Shown here in pieces: positions 46,421-54,988 of a DNA stretch of 64,000 nt (its first letter is position 1; each line of letters begins with the position of its first letter). The position numbers and the translations under genes are program-made. The notes under the pieces are model-generated. The model made no database searches and was not told the DNA's origin. It saw only the letters and a list, made by a program, of their open reading frames with translations. Source of the stretch: Flavobacteriales bacterium (GTDB lineage Bacteria; Bacteroidota; Bacteroidia; Flavobacteriales_F; PHOS-HE28); contig JACJZG010000007.1 of assembly GCA_020635715.1 (NCBI GenBank), forward strand, positions 62,001-126,000, read 5' to 3'.

Positions 46421-47005
46421 CTACCACCGCAGCACCTCACCCTCCGGGGCCTCGGCCAGGGCAATGACATACACCTCCCGCGACGCTTCCCTCACCTCCA
46501 GGAGTGCGGCCACCCACTTCGCGCCCTCAGCGCCGGGTACTCGCAGCACCACCACCGGCCGCTCAGGGTCCAAGGACGGCTGGTTGGGCTCCCCGATCGC
46601 CGTACCATAAGGCCACGCGATCACCTGCACCTCGGTATCGGTCCATTGGTAGCGTGAGGGCATGAGGTCGTTCTCGCGACCCAGGACCGGCAGGGTGTCG
46701 TGCCGTGCGAATCGCGTGGGTTCGCCGGGTCCCGAGCCGTCCACCACGCGCAGGAAGGTCGTGCCGTTCACCCCACGGAGCGCACGACCGCACCATCCAT
46801 AGCTGCTTGGCACATCATCCGTGCCCACCTCCGTGCCCACGAGTTCGAGATCGAACACCCCGTCGCTGCTCAGGTCGTATGAGGTGTTGGGCGGCATGCC
46901 GCAGGGTGGGTTGAACGGAAAGGGGATAGGGCCCGGCTGGGCCATCACCCTTGCGCCGACCAGGCAGGAGAATAAAACGACTACGTGCTTGATCTGCAGA
47001 TTCAT
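46421..47005 (-). CDS. exported protein of unknown function
   Basis: 194 residues from the ATG at 47005 (MNLQIKHVVVLFSCLVGARVMAQ, signal peptide is residues 1-23). Rich in Pro at the mature start (GPIPFPFNPPCGMPPNTSYD), then beta-strands with DLSSDGVFDLELVGTEVG, a pattern of calcium-binding-like D-x-D loops. No family recognised. Confidence 0.72.
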   Translation of the reverse strand: MNLQIKHVVVLFSCLVGARVMAQPGPIPFPFNPPCGMPPNTSYDLSSDGVFDLELVGTEVGTDDVPSSYGWCGRALRGVNGTTFLRVVDGSGPGEPTRFARHDTLPVLGRENDLMPSRYQWTDTEVQVIAWPYGTAIGEPNQPSLDPERPVVVLRVPGAEGAKWVAALLEVREASREVYVIALAEAPEGEVLRW

Positions 47006-47232
47006 GCTGGGCGGTACACGCTGGTGGTCGTTGGGTTCATCGTGGTGCACAAGCCCGGTGCTGCGTTGAGGGGTACGGGTTCGTCAACGCAGCGTGCCAA
47101 AGCCGCCTTACTCGCAATGTTCCTGAGGATCTCTGGCACCATGCGCGGAGGCCCGGTGATCGCGCATCCGCAGCCGCGAGGGTAGCAACACGGTGCGCCT
47201 TGGCACCATGCACTTCAACGGACGTCCTCCCA

Positions 47233-48857
47233 CTACTCGATCCGCCTGCCCTCAGCAGGTCCGCCTTGCGTGAAGGTGAGCCGTTGCAAGCTGCCATCCG
47301 CTTCGGGATGGAATTCGATCGTGGCATCCACCACTTTTAGGAAGAACTTGTGGGGTGCTTCGCCGAACACCTCCACCTCCGCCTGGCGCGGCGGCTGGAG
47401 GAAGAAGCGATCGCCCTCGGCGCGGAAGCTCAGGATGAAGTCCGGCATCAGCTCGTACTTGCCGACGTAGGCCTGCAATGTGGCGTTGTCGAGCGGGATG
47501 GCCACATGGGCGGCGGGCAGGGGCTTGCTGCTGCGCACGAGCAGCTCATCGCGTCCCCGCGTCAGGAAGCGGGCGCCGCTCACCCGGCCGTTGGTGCGGT
47601 GGAAGGTGAGCGTGGTCACATCCCCGGCAAAGAGGAAACGGTCGTCGCCGAGGTAGTGCAGGTCCATCTTGCGGGAGCCCTGGCGCTGGGAGTGCAGGCC
47701 GCCCGCATCGGCGGTGATGTAGCGTTCCACGCTGTCGGCGGACACGTATACGCCGGTGTATTCCGCAGCGGCCTCGGCGGAGAGCGGCAGCACCGTACCA
47801 CCGTAGGGCTTGCCCAAGGCGATGGCAGCGAGCTTCGGGGCCAGGTAGCTCGCATCGCTGCTCTCGCGGTTCACCAGCACCGCCACGTAGATGTCCTCCT
47901 CGGGCAGGTAGAGGCTGTTGCTCACGAAGCCGTCTATGCCGCCGCTGTGCTCGATCGTGCGGCTGCCCTGCACGTTCTGGAATCCCCAGCCGTAGCCATA
48001 CTCCTCCGTGCTTCCATCCGGGAAGCGCTGGCCTACATGGGCCTTGGCCAGCATGGCCGCGGATACCTGCTTGCCCGCGAACACGCTCGTGTTCCACTTC
48101 CAGAGGTCGCGCACCGTGCTGCGGATGCATCCGGCCGCACGGGGCCAGGTGAGGCTAATGGGCGGTGCAGGCTCCCATCCACTTTCGCTACGGGTGTAGC
48201 CGATGGCTTCCGCAGGTAGGGCGGGACCCGTGATGGCCGCGCTGCTCTGCGTCATGCCGGCCGGCTTGAACAGGTACTCTCCGCATACGCCGTCCAGGAC
48301 AGGCCGGATGCGCGTTCGACGATCGCGGTGAGCAGCAGGTAGCCACTGTTGCTGTAGCTGAATCGAGTACCCGGTTCGAATTCCAGGTGCAGGTCCGCGA
48401 ACAGGGCGATGATCTCCGTCAACTCGATGTCCTTCGCATACGCTTCAGGTTGGTAGAGGGGCAGATCGGTGAAACTGGGAATGCCGGAGCTATGCGTCAA
48501 CAGGTGCGTGATGGTGATCGGCTTCTCCTTCCGGGGGAAGTCCACGTACTTCTGGATCTCGTCGTCCAGCTGGAGTTTCCCTTGTTCGGCGAGCTGCATG
48601 ATGGCCACCGCCGCGAACTGCTTGCTCACACTGCCGATGCGGAACTGGTCCTCCGCCGTGAGCGCTTCACCCTTCGCCATGTCGGCCATGCCGATGGCCC
48701 CTTCGTACAGCACCGTGCCGCCTTTGCTCACGATAGCCGCGCCCCCGGGCGCATCCGCCGTGAAGTGTTCCTTCATGGCCGCCTCGAAATCGGCCGGGGT
48801 CTGGGCGTGTGTGCTTGCCAGGAGGGCGAGCGCGGAAAGGAGGGAAGGGATGCGCAT
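47233..48857 (-). pseudogene. serine hydrolase (beta-lactamase class C/DacB-like), frameshifted
   Basis: Two overlapping frames form one gene of about 541 codons. N-terminal piece (from ATG at 48857): signal peptide, SVSKQFAAVAIM (SxxK), YSNSGYLLLTA (YxN-type). C-terminal piece: MTQSSAAI, IEHSGGIDGFVSN (HxG-type) and a DUF3471-like C-domain. The break is at about 48280, where SWTAYAE is followed by a missing base before YLFKPAGM. Active-site motifs are all kept, so the gene either died recently or the base was lost in assembly. Likely a periplasmic esterase, peptidase or beta-lactamase-like enzyme. Confidence 0.85.
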
Positions 48858-49063
48858 GGTGGGTGCTTCTGAATGCCGAATGTGACGCCTGCGGAAGCCG
48901 ATGCGTTACAGTTTGGGATGAGCGGTCGCATGACCTGTCGAGCGCGGTGGCGCTAGCGGGGGCTTGGGTGAGGCAGTGGACCAGTGGTCCGTGGGACTGG
49001 TCGCAGGGTCGTCAAAGACTGGAGACCACGGATCGCAGATCCGCGGCAGCGGGGGTACGAGCC

Positions 49064-49423
49064 TCAGCCCGCCTTGCGGTAGCGCTGGGCCATTTCCATG
49101 CTGAGTTCCACCATTTGCTGTGGGGAGAGGGTGCTCATGATGGCCTGAAGGTCCGGTAGCTCGGCATCTGGCTTTTGGAGGAATGCGAGGTGGTCGGTCC
49201 CGGGCAGGACGGTATTGGCATCCGGGGTGTAGGCGAGAAGGTCGTGCGGCTGGCAGTGGAGGATGCGGCAGAGCTTCTCCAAGTGCCGGAGGCTGACGGT
49301 GCGGGGCTTGCCGTTGGTGAGGCGGTAGGCAGTGTGGTGCGTGAAGCCGTTGGCGGTGAGGAAGGCGTAGGGCTTGGTGATGGCCTTGACCTTCATGACG
49401 CGTTGCACATCGAGCGTGATCAT
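49064..49423 (-). CDS. Cro/C1-type helix-turn-helix transcriptional regulator
   Basis: 119 residues. HTH_26-type DNA-binding domain at about 10-70: ANGFTHHTAYRLTNGKPRTV, LRHLEKLCRILHCQPHDLL. The C-terminal 50 residues (LQAIMSTLSPQQMVELSMEM) form a helical tail. Single gene, target unknown. Confidence 0.83.
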   Translation of the reverse strand: MITLDVQRVMKVKAITKPYAFLTANGFTHHTAYRLTNGKPRTVSLRHLEKLCRILHCQPHDLLAYTPDANTVLPGTDHLAFLQKPDAELPDLQAIMSTLSPQQMVELSMEMAQRYRKAG

Positions 49424-50019
49424 GAGCGGGGCTTTGCTGGGTTGATCGGCACCGTTGTACGGGGATCGGAATTGAAGTGTTGCGTATTAGACTCGAGCTG
49501 TTCTTGGGTTCACTTCATCTCCCCGGCAATGGATCGGGGCATCCACGGATCGTGACCATGCTGATGAGGCTGGGAGGCCTGGGTACGTGGCTTGTGCTCT
49601 TCCTGAGGCGTACCGGAGGTGGTTGATCCGACGTTTGGAGCGGTGCTGAGGCGGATAGAAGCTTCGGTGTTCCCGAATGCAGGAATAGTGATGCGTTCTG
49701 GAATGAGGCGCCCGGCGGAAGGAGGTTCGGGCTCCTGGGTTAGAGGCTTCAGGCGAATGAGGCCAGTGGTTAAGGGGTTCGAGGTAAAGGGGCGAAGAGG
49801 TGTCTTGGCTATTGGAGAACGGACTGATCAGGTGGCTTTGGCCAGGGGTTCAATGGCCAGCGGCTGGGCTAATGGTGGCCGGAGGCCAAGGGGTTCGTGG
49901 CTTGGTGGTCAGCTATGGAAGCGTGACTGGCGCACTTGGCCTATTGATCCACAGGCTGGAGCAGCAAAGGTTCACTGTCCGCATTGCCGCAGCAGCACAC
50001 CATCGTGCCTCCAACACAT
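49424..50019. other. 596-nt non-coding, G/T-rich region
   Basis: No convincing gene. The plus strand is strongly G-rich between 49600 and 49930, and the word AGGGGTTC occurs at 49773, 49844 and 49889, each near GGCCA. Several short frames are open, but none has a plausible product. It may be a degraded gene or repeat tract, or hold an RNA. Confidence 0.5.
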
Positions 50020-51087
50020 TCACTTCCCCCAGACCTCCACGAGCCGGTCGATATCCGCCGTGCTGTTATAGAAGTGGATGCCCACCCGGATGCCCTTGCC
50101 GCGGAAAGCCACCTTCACGCCGTGCTCCTCCAAGCGCTTCACCTGCGTTTCGTCACCCTGGAGGAGCAGAATGCCCGAACGCCGATCGGCATCACGACCA
50201 TGCAACACGACGATACCCGCTTCATCGAAACGATCGATGGCATGGTCGCACAAGGCGTTCACGTGTGCTGCGATGCGCTGCGGACCGATGGCGGCGATGC
50301 GCTCCAGCGCGTCCTGCAGGCGCACCAGGGACACCGGGTCGCGGTGACCGGCGTTGAGCAGGGCGACCGGATCCACGCCGTTACGCTCCTTCAGCTCCGC
50401 ACGCACGGCTTCGCTGAGGTGGATGAAGCCATTGCCGAAACCGGCCAGGGGCCACTTGTAGCCACTGCCGCCGACGATGTCGATGCCCGCGGCGCGGAGA
50501 TCCCAGGGCACGGCGCACCACGACTGCGTGATGTCCACCAAGGACCAGGCGCCGAGCGCCCGGCAGTGGGCGGCCAGGGCGGGCACATCGATGCGGAAGC
50601 CCGATAACCACTGCACCTCGCTGATGGCGACCAATTGCGGCCGTTCGCGTTCCATGGTCTCCCGGACCCTGTCGAGGGAGATGGTGCCATCCGCTTCCAG
50701 CGGCACCACCACGCGCTGGAAGCCCGGCAGGGCGAAGGGTGCATGCAATGTGGGATAGTCCTGCTCGATCAGGAGCACCTTGGTTCGATGGGCCAGCAAG
50801 GGTGCCAGCTGCGCCAGCCCTACGGTGAAACCCTGCACCAGCGCCGTGCCCTCCACGGTGCCGCCGATGCTCGCCGCCACGGTACGCGCCACCTCCGCGT
50901 TTATACCGAAGATCCATTGGAACAGACGCGCGCTGCCCTCGCGCATCAAGCATTGGTGCTCCGCGTGCGCGGCCTGCACGGTGCTCTCCGCCATCAGCCC
51001 CATGGAGGAGGTGTCCAAGTAGCAGCGTTCCTGCAGGGCGGGGTAGGCGGAGCGGAGGGTGGCGTGGTCGGAGAGGGTGTTGGGCAT
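50020..51087 (-). CDS. class V aminotransferase-fold PLP enzyme
   Basis: 355 residues. PLP Lys in GGSGYKWPLAGFGNGF, the cofactor-binding Asp in WSLVDITQSW and an N-terminal DTSSMGLMAEST segment identify the fold (cysteine desulfurase/isopenicillin epimerase-like branch). Substrate not evident; no suf or nif genes nearby. Divergent from the AT-rich orphan gene. Confidence 0.88.
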   Translation of the reverse strand: MPNTLSDHATLRSAYPALQERCYLDTSSMGLMAESTVQAAHAEHQCLMREGSARLFQWIFGINAEVARTVAASIGGTVEGTALVQGFTVGLAQLAPLLAHRTKVLLIEQDYPTLHAPFALPGFQRVVVPLEADGTISLDRVRETMERERPQLVAISEVQWLSGFRIDVPALAAHCRALGAWSLVDITQSWCAVPWDLRAAGIDIVGGSGYKWPLAGFGNGFIHLSEAVRAELKERNGVDPVALLNAGHRDPVSLVRLQDALERIAAIGPQRIAAHVNALCDHAIDRFDEAGIVVLHGRDADRRSGILLLQGDETQVKRLEEHGVKVAFRGKGIRVGIHFYNSTADIDRLVEVWGK

Positions 51088-51132
51088 GGCGCGAAGGTCG
51101 GATGTTCGGGATGAGCCTATGCCGGGCCAGAA

Positions 51133-51167
51133 CGCAGGGTCCCCGAGGACGGGAGATCCTGCGGAGG
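51133..51167. repeat. dispersed palindromic repeat, copy 2
   Basis: Arms CGCAGGGTC/CCCC and GGGAGATCCTGCG form a hairpin. The reverse complement matches copy 1 at 46299-46336 closely (CTCCGCAGG, TCTCCCG and GGGGACCCTGCG words are shared). It marks the left edge of the AT-rich gene. Confidence 0.65.
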
Positions 51168-51199
51168 TTAAAGACTATATTCCCACACTCAGAAGGCGC

Positions 51200-52288
51200 A
51201 TGGCATATTTCGACAACGCCAACATCGATGAAGAGGAGCGCAGAAACCACGCGTTCCAAGCAGTATGTGCAGTTCGCGAAGGTGTTAGTCTTGCGCGCAA
51301 CGCCGGTCAGTCAATAACCTATGATCAGGCCTTCGATTTTATATATGAGATTAATCCGACCGCCCACGCTGGCATCATTCAGCTCTTGCTGCATCGGAAC
51401 GACAATGACCTAGCACGCCGATTCAAAGAAACCGCACAGCTACTGTCCACGCCAGACAGGGTCGTGAATCCGGTGGACCTGATCAATGAGGAAATCTTGA
51501 AGCAACAGGCTATCATTAAAGACAAGAAGGATAAGGCCCAGCACACGATATCTTACATCAATCGACTCATTGCCGCCCGAGACTACTTCGAACCGAGTGA
51601 GTTTCAATCAGAGAACCGAATTCTCAACCATGACATGTTTCTCCGTCAAAGGGCTGATGTTGTTCATCAGCTGTACAGCCATGATCACTATCAAGATTAT
51701 GCGCTAGATAATCACCAGGTACTTAGGATGCGATTACTTCATCCGGACAAGGCAGAGGATATCCTAGGGGTGGACTTGATTTATGAGATTCACGATTTGA
51801 GCAAGATGAAGGTTCGATTTGTGCATCTTCAGTACAAGATGTGGGATGGTAAGGAACTCTATTTCTCGTCTTCAAAGAGTTTACGGAGCCAACTTGAAAA
51901 GATGGACTCGTGCCTCTGCAAGGCTGGTCACTGCTCTGACGCCAGCGGGCGTAAGTCGAATGACAGTTTTCGATTTCCTTTCTGTGCAGGATTCCTTCGT
52001 CCGACTAGCAAAATTCAGGATGCGAACAGCAAATTGGTGACCTCGGGCATTCATGTGCCGGCGTGTTTGGCAAACCGCTTGGCACAGACGTCCGTCAAGA
52101 TTGACAAACCAGGAATTGCGCAGAGCTACATCAGTCATCACGTATTCGAAGAGGCATTCAACACGAACATTCTCGGTTCGAAATGGATTGACCTCGATGA
52201 TCTAAAGAAATTCTATGAGGACAAGGGCATTCTGAGTTACACTGATCGCATACGGATACACGCACAGCAATTTGACCTCAGTTCTTGA
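51200..52288 (+). CDS. AT-rich orphan protein of unknown function
   Basis: 362 residues if translation starts at the ATG at 51200 (MAYFDNANIDEEERRNHAF); 47 further codons upstream are open but cross the palindromic repeat and have the higher GC of the chromosome. The gene is clearly AT-richer than its surroundings. A long helical middle (EEILKQQAIIKDKKDKAQ) is followed by DLIYEIHDLSKMKVRFVHLQ and a cysteine-rich part (SCLCKAGHC, RFPFCAGFLRPTSK, SGIHVPACL) that may bind metal. No family recognised. Horizontal acquisition is likely. Confidence 0.75.
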   Translation: MAYFDNANIDEEERRNHAFQAVCAVREGVSLARNAGQSITYDQAFDFIYEINPTAHAGIIQLLLHRNDNDLARRFKETAQLLSTPDRVVNPVDLINEEILKQQAIIKDKKDKAQHTISYINRLIAARDYFEPSEFQSENRILNHDMFLRQRADVVHQLYSHDHYQDYALDNHQVLRMRLLHPDKAEDILGVDLIYEIHDLSKMKVRFVHLQYKMWDGKELYFSSSKSLRSQLEKMDSCLCKAGHCSDASGRKSNDSFRFPFCAGFLRPTSKIQDANSKLVTSGIHVPACLANRLAQTSVKIDKPGIAQSYISHHVFEEAFNTNILGSKWIDLDDLKKFYEDKGILSYTDRIRIHAQQFDLSS

Positions 52289-52424
52289 GATGCATTGTGA
52301 ATCTGCATGCGCGATTGTAGCGGAAAGCCCACTGGCTGCTAATCCAGCCGAAGTCTTGTAGAGAAAAGCGCGACGGTGAGTCTCCTAGCCACCGGCACGC
52401 CCAGACATTCACGAAGCAAGTGTT

Positions 52425-52498
52425 CTACGACTGATCGAGCTTCTTCACCATCGTCAAGATCGCCGCCAACGCCACGGTCTCGCTTCTCATTGATCACC
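52425..52498 (-). pseudogene. paaZ 3'-end copy 5
   Basis: Minus strand reads ETVALAAILTMVKKLDQS then TAG, against ETVALATILTMVKKLDQN in paaZ. One base is missing before this stretch (DE-T region). The upstream gene's stop codon (52487) falls within the copy. Last copy of the series and the most distant from paaZ. Confidence 0.82.
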
Positions 52499-52810
52499 GC
52501 GCTGTAATCCCTTGTTCACGCTATTCAGCGAATCAATTGTGACGACGTAGCCGCTCATGATGCTGCGCAGGACCTTCGCTTCCATCATGGCTTTATCCAG
52601 ATCGTAAGTTCCGCGGTTCAAGGCGGCTCGTAATGAATCGATCTGAGCGCGTTGCACGTTCATCTCGAACGCGATCTGCTCATTCTCTACTGACAGTGCG
52701 TTGTACTGCTCGAGCATGGAACCCAGCAGGTGCTTGAGGGAGTCGCAGTTGGATTGTGCGCTCAAGGTGGTGGAGCAGAGGAGGAGGAAAGGTAGAAGGA
52801 GGGGACGCAT
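52487..52810 (-). CDS. exported coiled-coil protein, possibly 3'-truncated
   Basis: 107 residues from the ATG at 52810 (MRPLLLPFLLLCSTTLSAQ, signal peptide). Then helices with heptads: SVENEQIAFEMNVQRAQ and GYVVTIDSLNSVNKGL. Similar Bacteroidota proteins continue beyond the IDSLN segment, but here the frame ends after seven residues inside paaZ-tail sequence. I infer that the tail was joined into the gene and provides the stop. Third gene of the unit behind tail copy 4. Confidence 0.68.
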   Translation of the reverse strand: MRPLLLPFLLLCSTTLSAQSNCDSLKHLLGSMLEQYNALSVENEQIAFEMNVQRAQIDSLRAALNRGTYDLDKAMMEAKVLRSIMSGYVVTIDSLNSVNKGLQRGDQ

Positions 52811-52891
52811 GGATGTCTTTGTCTTAGCTGCGGTGGTTGTAAAGATCTGGACAACGCTATGGTCTCGTGGTCGCATACTTCTCTTTCTCCT

Positions 52892-53455
52892 TCACACGGC
52901 AGCGATCGCCAGTCGCCACCCTTCCCGTGTCTCGTGGGCGTAGAGATGGAGGGCGATATCGCTCCCGCAGCCCATGCCGAAGTCGCGTGCGAAGAAGGCA
53001 AGGAACCCTTGCGAGGGGAGGAAGCGTCGGTGGTCGGTATCGGCGATCATGGTCTTGAGCGCCGGGGTAAAGAGGAAGTCGTACCGCTCCAGGGCATTGG
53101 CGGCGGTCATTTCGGTACCGCGGTGTTCGGCTTCGTGCTGCGCGAAGTAGGCGGTATCGCAGGTCACGGAGAAGTTCCACTCGTGAACGAGGAGTTGATG
53201 GATGGGATAGTCAAGCATGGCCACGACCTCGGTCCGGCGGTCGGCCAGCACGGCATGCTGAAAGCGTTGCCAGAACTGCGCGAGGGCGACGCTGTCGATC
53301 GGGATCTCTTCGCAACCGCCCTGGAAGGGAAGTTGCTCTTCCGGCAATGGGGTCTCTTCCAGCGCCGGGTTCGTACAGGCCAGTGTGAGGCAACTGATGA
53401 TCAGGGAAAGGAGTAGCGCAGTGCGCAGCTTGGTCCGTCGTGCACAGCTTTCCAT
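52892..53455 (-). CDS. lipoprotein of unknown function
   Basis: 187 residues. Lipoprotein signal LLLSLIISCLTLAC (Cys near residue 27). The soluble part has VAMLDYPIHQLLVHEWNFSV and RFLPSQGFLAFFARDFGMG. No family recognised. Its ATG overlaps the preceding stop (TGATG), so it is coupled to the 53455-53898 gene. Confidence 0.7.
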   Translation of the reverse strand: MESCARRTKLRTALLLSLIISCLTLACTNPALEETPLPEEQLPFQGGCEEIPIDSVALAQFWQRFQHAVLADRRTEVVAMLDYPIHQLLVHEWNFSVTCDTAYFAQHEAEHRGTEMTAANALERYDFLFTPALKTMIADTDHRRFLPSQGFLAFFARDFGMGCGSDIALHLYAHETREGWRLAIAAV

Positions 53456-53898
53456 CAGTAAGTCGTATGCCAGTTGATGAAGTGGTTCCTCAGATCCTTC
53501 AACATCGCTCGCGTATAGATATCGTAGAGCTTCCCATTCGAGCTGAAGTAGGCAACGACCACCACGAAGGACTTCGTGTAGATGAACTCATAGGTGGACC
53601 GGTCGTCGGGCGGGAAGAAGGCCTCCACGCTATCGGATACCGCCTTGTTGAAGAAATGGAGGCTCACGCCTTCGTTGTCCCCATCCTCCCGCGCCGTTAA
53701 GGGAGTGAAGAGATGGGCCGTGTATGCCTTCGTGCGTTTGCCGCCGATGGGGAACTCATGTACGCCCCAGTCACTGACCGTCCAGTCATTCGACAGTTCG
53801 TAGTCGAGTTGGGCAAGGCGTGCTCGTTGCTCACTATTCAGCTGTGCATGGAGGGTCGTTGCTAACCTTAGAAAGCCGATCAGAATGAGACATCGCAT
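53455..53898 (-). CDS. exported protein of unknown function
   Basis: 147 residues with a weak signal peptide (MRCLILIGFLRLATTLHAQ). Then LNSEQRARLAQLDYEL and beta-rich segments (SVEAFFPPDDRSTYEF). No family recognised. The ATG lies about 33 nt after the stop of tail copy 4. First gene of a three-gene group (with the lipoprotein and the coiled-coil protein). Confidence 0.7.
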   Translation of the reverse strand: MRCLILIGFLRLATTLHAQLNSEQRARLAQLDYELSNDWTVSDWGVHEFPIGGKRTKAYTAHLFTPLTAREDGDNEGVSLHFFNKAVSDSVEAFFPPDDRSTYEFIYTKSFVVVVAYFSSNGKLYDIYTRAMLKDLRNHFINWHTTY

Positions 53899-53931
53899 GC
53901 TCTTTGAACGCGACGGGAAAGACTGGATTGT

Positions 53932-54053
53932 TCAGTTCTGATCGATCCTCTTCACCATCGTCAAGATCGTCGCCAAGGCCACGGTCTCGCCGGTCTCATC
54001 GATCACAGCCTGTCCCGCCTTAGCGGAATTCACCAGCCACTTCACGATGCCTT
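53932..54053 (-). pseudogene. paaZ 3'-end copy 4
   Basis: Minus strand: KGIVKWLV, then an eight-residue in-frame palindrome-like insert (NSAKAGQA, about 54007-54030), then IDETGETVALATILTMVKRI and DQN-stop. Against paaZ the homology begins exactly at GIVKWLV. Its ATCGTGAAG contains the TGA that ends the upstream gene in another frame. Confidence 0.88.
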
Positions 54054-54548
54054 TGTTACATGCGTGTCCCCAAAAGCACTCCTTACATTGTCCGTGTCGC
54101 CCCAAAGTCGGCTTGCGCACCAGCTCGCAAGAAGGAGGGCGACGAGGTTAAGCCCTACGAATGAATCCATGGGCTGTTGCCAGCTCACAAGAAAGGCGGA
54201 CAGGCTGAACTTGAACTGCACGATGAGCGGTTCTTTCAACGGAACACCGACAACTAATGCAAGACCCGAAAAGAACTTGTAGGTGAAGACCTGGTCCACG
54301 GAGAAGGTGAAGACCTGGGTGAGTTGGATCAGGAATGCAAGGCGGAGAAATGCACCGGACCGCGCCTTCAAGCCCACGTATCCGCAATAGGCGGAAAGAA
54401 GGAAGAATAGAAATGCTGCGAAACAGACAAGCAGTTCCTCCGTCGAGAGCTCATTGCCCTGCAGCACCATGATAATGACCAAGGCGCAGCCGAGGACCCC
54501 GCCAGCCAAATGATAGTAGGCCAGAAGTCTTGCTTGCGCCGGTTTCAT
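54042..54548 (-). CDS. membrane protein of unknown function
   Basis: 168 residues with four to five hydrophobic helices (LAYYHLAGGVLGCALVIIMV, LLVCFAAFLFFLLSAYCGYV and others). No family recognised. The last four codons (THVTKAS-stop, partly) run into paaZ tail copy 4 in a different frame, so its stop codon is supplied by the tail. The ATG lies about 13 nt after the stop of tail copy 3. Confidence 0.72.
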   Translation of the reverse strand: MKPAQARLLAYYHLAGGVLGCALVIIMVLQGNELSTEELLVCFAAFLFFLLSAYCGYVGLKARSGAFLRLAFLIQLTQVFTFSVDQVFTYKFFSGLALVVGVPLKEPLIVQFKFSLSAFLVSWQQPMDSFVGLNLVALLLASWCASRLWGDTDNVRSAFGDTHVTKAS

Positions 54549-54561
54549 TTAGTCAGGTTGC

Positions 54562-54682
54562 TCAATTATCAACTTCATTCGGCTGGATCGTCGCCAGCAT
54601 CGCCTTCGCGTAGCCGCTGCGGCGGAGCAAGGCGCCACGGTCTCGCCGGTCTCATCGACCACGTCCAAGAAGACTTCGAAGC
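54562..54682 (-). pseudogene. paaZ 3'-end copy 3 (decayed)
   Basis: Minus strand: EVFLDVVDETGETVA, then a 35-nt palindromic insert (about 54598-54632, CCTTGCTCCGCCGCAGCGGC at its start) that breaks the frame, then LATIQPNEVDN-stop in the shifted frame. The ends align with WLVDVVDETGETVA and LATILTMVKKLDQN of paaZ. Most decayed of the copies. Confidence 0.8.
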
Positions 54683-54712
54683 ATACGGTTCCATGTCTAT
54701 TGGGGCGATGGG

Positions 54713-54976
54713 TTAATTGATCAGGTGCCATATGACAGCGAACGGCAGCACTAAGAAGAGAGCGAACCACAACTCGATGTGGAGCTTGCGGGCGGGATTC
54801 TTCGGGAAGAACCGAAGGAGTAGAAGGCCATAGATCGTGTACAACGCTAGGAACCCCAGGCACAGCAGGAGTGCATGTCCTGAGAACATCGTATCTCCTG
54901 CGTTGTCGGCCGCAACGATCAGCATGCCGATCACCGCAGGGTTGATGGCAACCAATGCGTATGACCTCCACTTCAT
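54713..54976 (-). CDS. small membrane protein of unknown function
   Basis: 87 residues with three helices (ALVAINPAVIGMLIVAA, ALLLCLGFLALYTIYGLLLL, LWFALFLVLPFAVIWHL). No family recognised. Its ATG is 12 nt after the stop of tail copy 2, and its own stop precedes tail copy 3 by about 30 nt. Confidence 0.68.
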   Translation of the reverse strand: MKWRSYALVAINPAVIGMLIVAADNAGDTMFSGHALLLCLGFLALYTIYGLLLLRFFPKNPARKLHIELWFALFLVLPFAVIWHLIN

Positions 54977-54988
54977 CGCAATACGAGG

